Source of the DNA: Saprospiraceae bacterium
Lineage (GTDB): Bacteria > Bacteroidota > Bacteroidia > Chitinophagales > Saprospiraceae
Reading direction: 5' to 3'
Length of the DNA stretch: 64,000 nt
Assembly: GCA_016709995.1 (NCBI GenBank)
Contig: JADJLQ010000002.1
Span: 558,001 to 622,000, forward strand
The position numbers were made by a program, and so were the translations under genes. Under the pieces are notes generated by a model. The model was not told the DNA's origin, did no database searches, and saw only the letters and a list, made by a program, of their open reading frames with translations. Shown here piece after piece: positions 16,771-24,753 of the stretch. Within the stretch, counting starts at the first letter, position 1. Every line of letters begins with the position of its first letter.

Positions 16771-18792
16771 TTGAGGTCGAATTTGATTTTCTGCCTGCTT
16801 ATATTTACCTTAGCTGTTCTTCAAAAAAATACTTTGCGTCCGTACATTTTAGGCTTATTTTTTTTTCTCAATTTCATGCTTCCTGCCTGGTCTGTAGGGG
16901 ATAGCATCCGTTATGAGATTGATGTGAGGCCTTTATTAGTCAAAAAGTGTATCAGTTGTCATAATACTAACGCACCTAAAGCTGGTGTCAATATCGATAA
17001 TTATAAGGAACAGGACAGGGTCATCAAGGATGGGGCATTTTGGCTAAAAGTGCTCGACCAGATTAAAAGTCGGCATATGCCTCCTAAAAGCGAGCCCACA
17101 CTTTCTGAATCCGACTACGATCAACTGGTCACAGGGATTGATCGTATCCTTCAGACCTCGCTTAAAAATAAAACCCCCGGACATATCGTGATCAGGCGGT
17201 TGAGCCATCCTGAATACCAGTACACGATCAAAGATTTGTTCGATATAGATTTTGAAGCAAAAAAATATTTCCCTTCAGATGGGTCAGGGGGGGGGGGATT
17301 TGACAATCAAGGCAGAGCCTTGTTTTTTACACCTTTAAAATTTGAGCGCTATTATGATGCAGCCGATCTGATAGTTGAAAAGCTCCGACAGGATTCAATT
17401 AAGTGGGCATCTTTAGTTCCTTTTCGATATAAAGAGACCAGGTGGAAATATATCGTCCACTGGTTCAAGTCTTTTTTTAATGCAGAAGATAGAAGGTATG
17501 ATCTTGCAGAGCAGTCTGCGATGGAGGTCTTCATACCAATAGCCACAAAAGCATACAGAAGATTTTTAAAGGACGAAGAGAAGACCAAACTTTTGACTCT
17601 GTTTCAAACCGTCTACAGTCAAAAGGATACCTTTAATTTAAAACCTCAATATCGTTTTGATGAGGGGATAGCTCAATGCCTAAAGGCTATATTGGTTTCA
17701 CCCAATTTTTTGTATAAAGTCGAAGAAGAACCGGAAAAGGAGGGATCTTATGCCATCAATGATTTTGAGTTGGCTACTCGACTATCTGCTTTCTTATGGT
17801 CCAGTATGCCTGATCAGGAATTGTTTGATCTGGCATATCAGGGAAAGCTTCAGGATACCGCCATCCTGGCTGCTCAGGCCAGGCGCATGCTCAGAGATCC
17901 CAAAGCAAAGCGCTTTGCCGAAAATTTTGCAGTGCAATGGCTTGGTATCGGCAAATTGCTGGAAAAAGAACCAATCGTGGACACGGATAAATTTCCGGGT
18001 TTTGAAATAAATATTCGCCAATCCTTGTATCAGGAGACGGTCGAATACTTTTATTTTGTTCTTACAGGGAGTAAAAATCTGCTGGATCTGATCAACAGCG
18101 ATTATGCTTTTCTCAATAAAGACCTTGCTACTTATTATGGTATAGATGGCGTCGATCACCAGGATTTTCAAAAAGTGACGCTGAAAGACCAAACCCGGGG
18201 AGGTGTATTGGGTATGGGGAGTGTCCTGGCTACCACATCATTTCCTATGCGGACCAGTCCTGTGAATAGGGGTAAGTGGGTAATGGAACAAATATTGGGG
18301 ATATCGCCGCCTCCGCCTCCCGCTGTAGTAGCTGAGCTTACGGAAGACAAAGCCACTCACGATGCCCTGGGATTGCGCAAAATACTGGAAGCACATCGGG
18401 CAAAACCAGAATGCCGGTCTTGTCATGAAAAAATGGACCCCCTGGGTCTGGGACTTGAAAACTTCGATCCAACAGGTAGATGGCGGGATAGCTACGGTAA
18501 AGTAGCAATAGATCCTTCCGGAATTACCGCTGATGGCCAGAAATTTAAGGGACCCGTAGAACTTAAAGTTATCCTGATGGAGGAGAAAACCAAGTTTGCC
18601 AGGAATATGGCTACTAAGATGTTGTCTTATGCTCTTGGTCGCTCGATGTTGTTTACTGATGAGCCTGCCTTGGTCATTCTTGAAAATACTTTATTGGCAA
18701 ATAATTTTGACCCGGAGCCTTTTATTTTAGAGTTGGTCAAGAGTTATCCCTTTACCATGAAGTTAAATGATTTTGAAAAAAAGAGTATTTAA
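16771..18792 (+). CDS. Exported diheme cytochrome, DUF1587/1595/1592/1588/1585 family (module A)
   Basis: The 673-residue protein has two c-type heme motifs: Cys60-His64 (CISCH) in an N-terminal cytochrome domain, which ends with MPP at about 111-113, and Cys548-His552 (CRSCH) followed by EKMDPLGLGLENFDPTGRWRD. In between lie the planctomycete-type domains DUF1587 (IRRLSHPEYQYTIKDLF...), DUF1595 and DUF1592. The frame has no ATG early on: a stop lies at 16765 and the first candidate starts are TTG at 16771 and 16834; either gives a hydrophobic export signal ending near LPAWS. An 11-G tract at 17287-17297 encodes Gly-rich residues of DUF1587. It heads a three-gene cluster with DUF1552 and DUF2231-cytochrome-LRR proteins. 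An oxidative role on a polymer or organic substrate in the periplasm is inferred; the true substrate is unknown. Confidence 0.88.
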   Translation: MRSNLIFCLLIFTLAVLQKNTLRPYILGLFFFLNFMLPAWSVGDSIRYEIDVRPLLVKKCISCHNTNAPKAGVNIDNYKEQDRVIKDGAFWLKVLDQIKSRHMPPKSEPTLSESDYDQLVTGIDRILQTSLKNKTPGHIVIRRLSHPEYQYTIKDLFDIDFEAKKYFPSDGSGGGGFDNQGRALFFTPLKFERYYDAADLIVEKLRQDSIKWASLVPFRYKETRWKYIVHWFKSFFNAEDRRYDLAEQSAMEVFIPIATKAYRRFLKDEEKTKLLTLFQTVYSQKDTFNLKPQYRFDEGIAQCLKAILVSPNFLYKVEEEPEKEGSYAINDFELATRLSAFLWSSMPDQELFDLAYQGKLQDTAILAAQARRMLRDPKAKRFAENFAVQWLGIGKLLEKEPIVDTDKFPGFEINIRQSLYQETVEYFYFVLTGSKNLLDLINSDYAFLNKDLATYYGIDGVDHQDFQKVTLKDQTRGGVLGMGSVLATTSFPMRTSPVNRGKWVMEQILGISPPPPPAVVAELTEDKATHDALGLRKILEAHRAKPECRSCHEKMDPLGLGLENFDPTGRWRDSYGKVAIDPSGITADGQKFKGPVELKVILMEEKTKFARNMATKMLSYALGRSMLFTDEPALVILENTLLANNFDPEPFILELVKSYPFTMKLNDFEKKSI

Positions 18793-18825
18793 GATAGATA
18801 GCATTGAAGTATCTTGATCAATCAA

Positions 18826-20223
18826 ATGAGTAAGTACATGAAAAAAAAATGGCATATATCACGCAGGAGAATGCTCAAAGGAATGGGGGGAGCCTGTATA
18901 GCCTTGCCTTTGCTTGAAGCTATGGCTATTCCTGGATTGCCCAATCCTTTTAAGACCAAAGCGCCGGTAAGATCTGCTTTTTTATACATGCCCAATGGAG
19001 TACATCCCAATCTTTGGACACCCTCCACTTTTGGCTGCGATTTTGAATTGACTCGTCAATTACTCCCTCTGAAAGGATTGCAAGAAGATATCCTCGTATT
19101 GGGAGAGCTCATGAATAAAAATTCGATATTTAAAGGGGCAGATGGACATTATGCCAAATCAGCCAGTTTACTCACTTGCATGTCTATCAAACAAACCATT
19201 GGTGACAATATCAGCTGTGGTGGTATATCGCTGGATCAGTTGATCGCCAAACGATTGGGCAATGAGACGCTTTTTCCTTCTTTAGAATATGGTCTTGATC
19301 GCATTACTACGGGAGTCGATATCAATGTAGGTTTTACCCGCTTATATGGATCCAGTATATCCTGGCAGACCCCGGAGACCCCCTTGTCCAAAGAGATAGA
19401 TCCCCGCCTTGCATTTGATAGACTTTTTAAACCTTATGTGCCTGGTGCTAAAATAAAAAATGACCCATACAAATTAAGCATCCTGGATATGGTCAAAGAA
19501 GATGCTGATCAACTCAAAAAAAACCTGGGGCGGTCAGATCAGGACAAGTTGTCTGAGTACCTGGAATCCATCTACAGTGTAGAAAAACGATTGACCAATG
19601 AAACCAATCGCGAAAAATTTGCAGGCAACATTACCAGGGATATCAAAAAAGAACTCACCCGCATCAATCAAAATATAGATGAATATGTGGAAGTATATGG
19701 CGGGGTAGATGTGACGGAAAAAACAAGGTTGATGTTGGATATCATGACCCTGGCTTTCTGGAGTGATGCCAGTCGGGTATCCACTTTTATGTTTGGCAAT
19801 TCCGTGAGCAACCGCAGTTTCGCTTTCCTTGATGGCGTAAAAGGCAATCACCACTCCATCTCACATCATATGGATAAACCTGAAAATCTGGAAGAATATG
19901 CCCGCATCACTACCTGGCATATTGAGCAATACGCTTATCTGCTCAATAGGCTCAAAAGCATTCAGGAAGGAGATCATACTTTATTAGATAATTCAATGGT
20001 GATGTTTACATCTGATTTGCGTGATGGCAACAGGCATGCTCCACGTAATCTTCCAATCTTACTCGGTGGTAGAGGAGGTGGAAAAATCAAGTCGGGTCAA
20101 AATCTGGCATTTACCAAAGAGACTCCACTGGCCAATCTCTATCTCACTATGTTGCATGCGCTTGATATTGAACAGCGACAATTTGGTGACAGCACTTCTA
20201 CTCTGTCGGACATCATGGCATAA
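18826..20223 (+). CDS. Tat-exported DUF1552 protein (module A)
   Basis: Numbering is from the ATG at 18826. The N-terminus carries a twin-arginine signal (SRRRMLK at 12-18, then GGACIALPLLEAMA), so the protein is exported folded, probably with a cofactor or metal. The body has family landmarks AFLYMPNGVHPNLWTP, DADQLKKNLG, WSDASRVSTFMFGN and MVMFTSDLRDGNRHAPRNLPILLGGRGGG. The fold is related to alkaline phosphatase/sulfatase-like DUF1501 proteins. In Planctomycetes and Bacteroidota, DUF1552 genes nearly always accompany DUF1592 cytochromes, as here (33-base gap). The two are likely partners. The in-frame TTG at 18814 is a weaker start. Confidence 0.88.
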   Translation: MSKYMKKKWHISRRRMLKGMGGACIALPLLEAMAIPGLPNPFKTKAPVRSAFLYMPNGVHPNLWTPSTFGCDFELTRQLLPLKGLQEDILVLGELMNKNSIFKGADGHYAKSASLLTCMSIKQTIGDNISCGGISLDQLIAKRLGNETLFPSLEYGLDRITTGVDINVGFTRLYGSSISWQTPETPLSKEIDPRLAFDRLFKPYVPGAKIKNDPYKLSILDMVKEDADQLKKNLGRSDQDKLSEYLESIYSVEKRLTNETNREKFAGNITRDIKKELTRINQNIDEYVEVYGGVDVTEKTRLMLDIMTLAFWSDASRVSTFMFGNSVSNRSFAFLDGVKGNHHSISHHMDKPENLEEYARITTWHIEQYAYLLNRLKSIQEGDHTLLDNSMVMFTSDLRDGNRHAPRNLPILLGGRGGGKIKSGQNLAFTKETPLANLYLTMLHALDIEQRQFGDSTSTLSDIMA

Positions 20224-20259
20224 GATCGATCTTGTAACCGTTTTTATTATTTTTATGAG

Positions 20260-21738
20260 GTGGAGCGATTGGAGAAAATAGTTAGAAGCCGTTTGTTTTA
20301 TTATGCCTTGTGGTTAGTGGGGTTGTGCTTTTTAGCTTTACCCTATTTTGAGATCAGGCAAGCCCCGATAGTACTCTTGATGCTTGGCAGATTCCATCCC
20401 GTATTGTTACACTTTCCTATTGTTTTGATTCTCCTAACCTTGATGATTGAAGTAGGTAGATTGTATTTTTCGTACCAACCAGGTGACAAGTGGATACTGG
20501 CACTATTGGTAGTCACAGTGATTTGTATAGTGAGCACGGTAGGCTCTGGTTATTTTTTATACGCCTCCGGCGAATACGCCGGTTATTTAATAGACCAACA
20601 TTTTTGGGGTGGTGTCATCACGGCATTCTTGACGATGGTGACCCTTGCATTTTTTATCGTGTTCTGGAAGAGTTGTCGGCAATATGGCCCATATTATGTA
20701 GCACTGATCGCTGCCAATATTGCTGCGATCTATACAGGACATCTCGGCGGATCCGTCACCCACGGTCGGGATTATTTATCCGGTTATCTGCCTTTAATCT
20801 TCGATGCGAGTGTCTCTAAACTATCACGACCTGACTCAATACTTATGGTGTACGACGATTATGTGGCACAAATATTTGAGTCAAAATGCACCTCCTGTCA
20901 TAACGATCAGCGTGCTAAAGGAGGACTGTCACTAGGTTCATACGGCCAATTATTCACCAAAGGCCAAAGCGGCAATTATGCTGTTGCCCCCGGTATGGCA
21001 GATTACAGCGAGTTATTCAAACGGGTCATCCTGCCCCCTAATCATGATGAGCACATGCCGCCTCAGGGCAAAACCCCTCTCACAAAAGATGAGCTGGATC
21101 TGCTCAGACACTGGATCAATCTTGGAGCAAGCGATACTTTATGTGTATCCCAGGTGGCAGATACTACGACACTGGCTTCGATTATTAAAGACCTTGATCC
21201 GACGATCGCTCAGTATCGGAGGTCCCATTTGATGGCCGAAATTTCCTCTCAAAATCTAAAAGCAGAATTAGAGACACTGGCTGCAAAACTGCAAGTGGTG
21301 ATTCGACAAGATAGCTTGCAGGGAGATAATAGCTATACTTTGTCTATGTTATTCCCTCCATCCACTTTTGGACTGGATCAATTAAAAGAATTAAGGCCAT
21401 ACTTTGATTATTTTACCAGGGTCTCCTTGGTCTCCTGTGATATCGATGATGCTGCTCTTTATTATTTGAGTAGGATGAAGAATCTCAAAGAGTTATACCT
21501 TCAAAAGACTAAAATCTCCGGCCTAAGCCTGATTTATTTACAAAAGATACCTTCCCTCGAAATTCTCAACCTGTCTTTTACGGAGATAGATGACAAATCG
21601 GCAATAGATTTATTGGACTTTCCTGCGCTGCGCGAAGTATTTCTTTATAGGACCAATACATCCAACCAGGTCATCCAAGCTTTGGGTAAATACAAGCCTG
21701 AGCTAAAAATTTACTCTGAAGAAGGACCTTATTTTTAG
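20260..21738 (+). CDS. DUF2231 membrane domain-cytochrome c-leucine-rich repeat fusion (module A)
   Basis: The GTG-started 492-residue protein has three parts. Residues 1-180 contain about five membrane helices of the DUF2231 type, with histidines His46 and His51 (FHPVLLHFP), His114, and His161 and His168 (GHLGGSVTHG). Residues 195-295 form a planctomycete-type cytochrome c domain with heme motif Cys210-His214 (CTSCH) and MPPQGK at 266-271, whose Met may be the sixth ligand. Residues 380-490 hold leucine-rich repeats (LKELYLQKTKISG, LEILNLSFTEID, LREVFLYRTNTS). A close paralogue ends module B (41483-42886) and keeps all five histidines. It probably anchors the exported cytochrome system to the membrane; whether the His residues bind heme b is inference. 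Confidence 0.85.
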   Translation: MERLEKIVRSRLFYYALWLVGLCFLALPYFEIRQAPIVLLMLGRFHPVLLHFPIVLILLTLMIEVGRLYFSYQPGDKWILALLVVTVICIVSTVGSGYFLYASGEYAGYLIDQHFWGGVITAFLTMVTLAFFIVFWKSCRQYGPYYVALIAANIAAIYTGHLGGSVTHGRDYLSGYLPLIFDASVSKLSRPDSILMVYDDYVAQIFESKCTSCHNDQRAKGGLSLGSYGQLFTKGQSGNYAVAPGMADYSELFKRVILPPNHDEHMPPQGKTPLTKDELDLLRHWINLGASDTLCVSQVADTTTLASIIKDLDPTIAQYRRSHLMAEISSQNLKAELETLAAKLQVVIRQDSLQGDNSYTLSMLFPPSTFGLDQLKELRPYFDYFTRVSLVSCDIDDAALYYLSRMKNLKELYLQKTKISGLSLIYLQKIPSLEILNLSFTEIDDKSAIDLLDFPALREVFLYRTNTSNQVIQALGKYKPELKIYSEEGPYF

Positions 21739-21805
21739 AAGTTATTATAACACCTTTTTAACCAAACAATCCTATAGGGTCAAACTTTATAAAGGTTGTA
21801 ACTGT

Positions 21806-21813
21806 TATCTTTG
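21806..21813 (+). promoter_or_regulatory. -7 promoter element of the HMA-domain gene
   Basis: TATCTTTG is an exact TAnnTTTG match, 19 bases before the ATG at 21833. No convincing TTG lies 17-21 bases upstream; ACTTTAT at 21784-21790 is the nearest. Confidence 0.45.
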
Positions 21814-21832
21814 CATCTAAACAGAACAGAAT

Positions 21833-22177
21833 ATGAAAAAATCTATATCAGTTTTTACCTTCTTTTTTGTAATGGTTTTGTCTCTCTTTTCTTTTGAATC
21901 TGCTGCTGCTGATGTGACTTCTACTTTTAAAGTCAATGGAAGTTGTGGTATGTGTAAGAAAAAAATAGAAACCGCTCTTCGAATCAAAGGGGTAAAAAAA
22001 GTAAATTGGGACAAGGAGACCCACCTGCTCACCATTACTTTTAACTCATCCAATATATCTCTGGATGAAATTCATCAGCGAATCGCGGCGGTTGGTTACG
22101 ATACTGACAAGATAAAAGCAAATGATGAGGCTTATGCCAAGCTCGATGAATGCTGTAAGTATGAGCGTGAACAATAA
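21833..22177 (+). CDS. Exported heavy-metal-associated (HMA) domain protein
   Basis: The 114-residue protein has a signal peptide (about 1-26, ending ESAAAD) and one HMA ferredoxin-like domain. Its metal-binding motif is Cys38-Gly-Met-Cys41 (GSCGMCKKKIE), followed by VKKVNWDKETHLLTITFN and AAVGYDTDKIKA. Such proteins bind copper or another soft metal ion and pass it on. A further Cys-Cys pair near the C-terminus (LDECCKYE) may add to binding or be lost on folding. It is followed 28 bases later by a small membrane protein. Periplasmic metal chaperoning is the likely role; the metal is not fixed by the sequence. Confidence 0.88.
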   Translation: MKKSISVFTFFFVMVLSLFSFESAAADVTSTFKVNGSCGMCKKKIETALRIKGVKKVNWDKETHLLTITFNSSNISLDEIHQRIAAVGYDTDKIKANDEAYAKLDECCKYEREQ

Positions 22178-22205
22178 TCTGCCTTTCGTAGTATAACCAT
22201 TCAAC

Positions 22206-22481
22206 ATGCTTTATGGATTTATAGCCTCCTGGCTTTTGTTCCTAGCCTTGAACTATAAATTTTCAAGTCAAACTTTTAAAGATAACAAGTTATCCAGTGC
22301 GTTGAAGGCATTTGTGATAGTGCCACTAGCCCTATTGAGTTATATAGTACATCCATGGTTGACTATAGTATTGCCCGATGGCACCTTGTTTTCTTTAGCC
22401 ATGATGGCCCTCATCTTCGTTTTTGCTTTTGGCAATCTTTGGTTGGTCAAAAAAATCCGGATGAGCAATAGTAAATTCTAA
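22206..22481 (+). CDS. Small three-helix membrane protein, unknown
   Basis: This 91-residue protein is not recognised. It has three hydrophobic segments (about 4-18, 33-56 and 60-81) and a basic C-terminal tail (KKIRMSNSKF), suggesting three inner-membrane helices. It sits 28 bases after the HMA-protein gene on the same strand and may share its transcript, so a link to metal handling is possible but unsupported. It ends 17 bases before the 3' end of the convergent trmB gene. Confidence 0.6.
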   Translation: MLYGFIASWLLFLALNYKFSSQTFKDNKLSSALKAFVIVPLALLSYIVHPWLTIVLPDGTLFSLAMMALIFVFAFGNLWLVKKIRMSNSKF

Positions 22482-22498
22482 CCAGGCTGATTATCACC

Positions 22499-23191
22499 CT
22501 ATTCAAACCGCCACTTTACATATTTTATCGGCTTTCCTATACCCCGATGTATCCCTTCATAATGTGTCTGTATGGCAAGGTCCTCTTTGGTCAAACCATC
22601 CCGATCTATATCATCAGATTGTATCAGGATGTGCGCTCCGGCATATTCAGATAAGGTCTGCAAGCTATACGCGAAAAGTTCTGTACTGTCAGTCTTCAGA
22701 TGGACCACACCACCGGGTTTGAGCAGTGATCGATAACGATCTAAAAACATAGGTGAGGTAAGTCTGCGATTGGCTTTGCTTTGTTTGAGGAAAGGGTCAG
22801 GAAAGGTGATCCAGATTTCACTCAGCTCAGCAGAAGCAAAATGATTGGTGAGCCATTCGATACGAATCCTTAAAAAAGCTGCATTAGCGATTTCTAGGGA
22901 TAATGCTTTTTTAGCTCCCCGGTGCATGCGATTGCCTTTGACATCGATGCCTATAAAATTATGTGCTGGATGTGTTTGAGCGAGCGAGACGGTATACTCC
23001 CCTTTGCCGCAGGCCAGTTCTATGATCAAAGGATGATCATTGTGAAATACTTGCTCGCTCCAATGTCCCTTGATTTCTTTTGAAGAGCCATCAAACGTTT
23101 TGACCGTCGTGCTATTAGAGTCAACGCATTGAAATACATTCTCAAAGGTTTCTAACTCCGCAAAACGAAGCATTTTTTTTTTACGCGACAT
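22499..23191 (-). CDS. trmB: tRNA (guanine-N7-)-methyltransferase
   Basis: The 230-residue Rossmann-fold methyltransferase makes m7G46 in tRNA using S-adenosylmethionine. The SAM-binding motif ELACGKGEY is at 58-66, followed by IGIDVKGNRMHRGAKKA. The family signature WITFPDPFLKQSKANRRL contains the conserved Asp-Pro of TrmB proteins. A Lys-rich N-terminus (MSRKKKML) fits RNA binding. Length is normal. TAGTTTTG on the minus strand at 23225-23218 is an exact match to the -7 consensus 27 bases upstream of the ATG, though no good -33 element is seen. Confidence 0.93.
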   Translation of the reverse strand: MSRKKKMLRFAELETFENVFQCVDSNSTTVKTFDGSSKEIKGHWSEQVFHNDHPLIIELACGKGEYTVSLAQTHPAHNFIGIDVKGNRMHRGAKKALSLEIANAAFLRIRIEWLTNHFASAELSEIWITFPDPFLKQSKANRRLTSPMFLDRYRSLLKPGGVVHLKTDSTELFAYSLQTLSEYAGAHILIQSDDIDRDGLTKEDLAIQTHYEGIHRGIGKPIKYVKWRFE

Positions 23192-23217
23192 GTAGTCTAA
23201 GGATTAGTATTAAGGTG

Positions 23218-23225
23218 CAAAACTA
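23218..23225 (-). promoter_or_regulatory. Possible -7 element of trmB
   Basis: TAGTTTTG on the minus strand matches TAnnTTTG exactly and lies 27 bases upstream of the trmB ATG. No TTG is found at the right distance further upstream. Confidence 0.3.
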
Positions 23226-23369
23226 ATGAAAACCATGGCTCTATCCGTGATGGTTGGCCAAGGCTGATTTCAACTTTATCTGCTTTTAGAGTCCTTTTCT
23301 CCTAAAACCTTCCGGTTAAACTATTGTTAATCTAAACCATAAGTGAATCAATTGATTATACCTTGCTGT

Positions 23370-23377
23370 TAATTTTG
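23370..23377 (+). promoter_or_regulatory. -7 promoter element of the DegQ-like protease gene
   Basis: TAATTTTG matches TAnnTTTG exactly and lies 29 bases before the ATG at 23407. A TTG at 23352-23354 gives a 15-base spacer, shorter than usual. Its last base is also the first base of the longest open frame, so translation from 23377 is unlikely. Confidence 0.4.
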
Positions 23378-23406
23378 TGTCCTATAAAAAAAATCATTTA
23401 AGTCCT

Positions 23407-24537
23407 ATGAAGCTAAAATCGTCCATTTTGATATTTGTGGTGATGATCACAATGTTACTTTCGCGTATGTCTGGTCAAACAACTGTATCAGATACCAAAT
23501 CAAGTGCTGCAAAAATAGTCTATGTGCCTTTCGACTTCACGGATGCAGCTGAAAAAGCTAAAAAATCTGTTGTTTACATCGAGACCAAATCAGGCATCTC
23601 TACTAGTAATCGAAAGCCAAACAGTCGCAGAATGCCTAGAGATCTTGAGGACTTATTTGATTTTGGCCAGTTGTTTGGGGGTGGAGGCATTGATATTCCG
23701 AGTGAAGGAAAAGGTTCGGGCGTGATCATTTCTTCCGATGGATATATAGTCACTAACAATCATGTGGTCAATGGAGCAGATGAGATCAATATCAAAACCT
23801 CTGATGATCGCAAATTTGTCGCTCAAAAAATTGGTGTAGATCCGAGTACCGATCTCGCTTTGCTTAAAATAGATGCCAATAACCTTACTCCGGCCGAATT
23901 TGGCAATAGTGATGCGGTCAAAGTAGGTGAATGGGTCCTGGCTGTAGGCAATCCTTTTGATCTTGAATTTACAGTGACTTCCGGTATTGTCAGCGCCAAA
24001 GGAAGAAACAAACTCAATATCATCAAGGATGCCAAACCAATAGAAGAATTTATTCAGACAGACGCTGCCGTCAATCCAGGTAACTCCGGCGGAGCTTTAG
24101 TAGATGTACAAGGCAGGCTCATAGGTATCAATACTGCGATATATTCCCCTAATGGAAGTTTTGCGGGGTATTCGTTTGCTATTCCAGTCAACCTCATGCA
24201 GCGTGTGATGAAAGAAATTAAAGAAAATGGCTCCCTGGAGCGGGTAGGTAGTCTTGGATTAGAAGTGCATGAGATTGATGCCACCCTTGCCAAAGAACAA
24301 AACCTTCCCAGCAATAAGGGATTGTTGATCAGTAGTGTTCAGGAAGGGAGTATTGCAGATTATGCTGGGTTGATCCCTGATGATATTATCCTATCTGTAG
24401 ATGGCAAGGAGGTGAATTCGTTTGACCAATTGATCAGCCTAAGGGATGATTCCAGAGTAGGACAGACTCTACAGTTTAAAATCTTACGCGATGGCAATGT
24501 CAGGACCTTGCCTGTCAAACTACGCAAAAAAATATAA
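23407..24537 (+). CDS. HtrA/Deg family serine protease with one PDZ domain
   Basis: Numbered from the ATG at 23407 (376 residues). A signal peptide (about 1-25, ending MSGQT) is followed by a trypsin-like domain with His119 (TNNHVVNGA), Asp149 (STDLALLKID) and Ser227 (NPGNSGGAL). One PDZ domain follows (about 275-370; GSLGLEVHEID, KGLLISSVQEGSIADYAGL). Deg proteases degrade or refold damaged envelope proteins in the periplasm. DegP and DegQ usually have two PDZ domains, so this is a shorter, DegS-like layout, though with a cleavable signal. The start was moved from an in-frame GTG at 23377 because that base belongs to a promoter element. A strong terminator follows (24580-24612). Confidence 0.93.
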   Translation: MKLKSSILIFVVMITMLLSRMSGQTTVSDTKSSAAKIVYVPFDFTDAAEKAKKSVVYIETKSGISTSNRKPNSRRMPRDLEDLFDFGQLFGGGGIDIPSEGKGSGVIISSDGYIVTNNHVVNGADEINIKTSDDRKFVAQKIGVDPSTDLALLKIDANNLTPAEFGNSDAVKVGEWVLAVGNPFDLEFTVTSGIVSAKGRNKLNIIKDAKPIEEFIQTDAAVNPGNSGGALVDVQGRLIGINTAIYSPNGSFAGYSFAIPVNLMQRVMKEIKENGSLERVGSLGLEVHEIDATLAKEQNLPSNKGLLISSVQEGSIADYAGLIPDDIILSVDGKEVNSFDQLISLRDDSRVGQTLQFKILRDGNVRTLPVKLRKKI

Positions 24538-24579
24538 ACATTCATTTTTCGCATAGCATTTAAGGTTTTCGTTTTTTCA

Positions 24580-24612
24580 AGCCCATCGGAATCTTCCGGT
24601 GGGCTTTTTTAA
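24580..24612 (+). terminator. Rho-independent terminator after the Deg protease gene
   Basis: A 10-bp stem AGCCCATCGG / CCGGTGGGCT (one G-U pair) with a 6-base loop, directly followed by a run of T. Confidence 0.85.
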
Positions 24613-24753
24613 TCTGATCTAAGGAATATTAATTCCGGATGTTCAATTAGAGATACTGCAGAGGGTTTTATTTATTTTTAAAATTTAAGAGATCTTTAAT
24701 GATCAAAAACACAAGAAATTTAGTTAATATATAGTACAACAAATTTTTTACCC

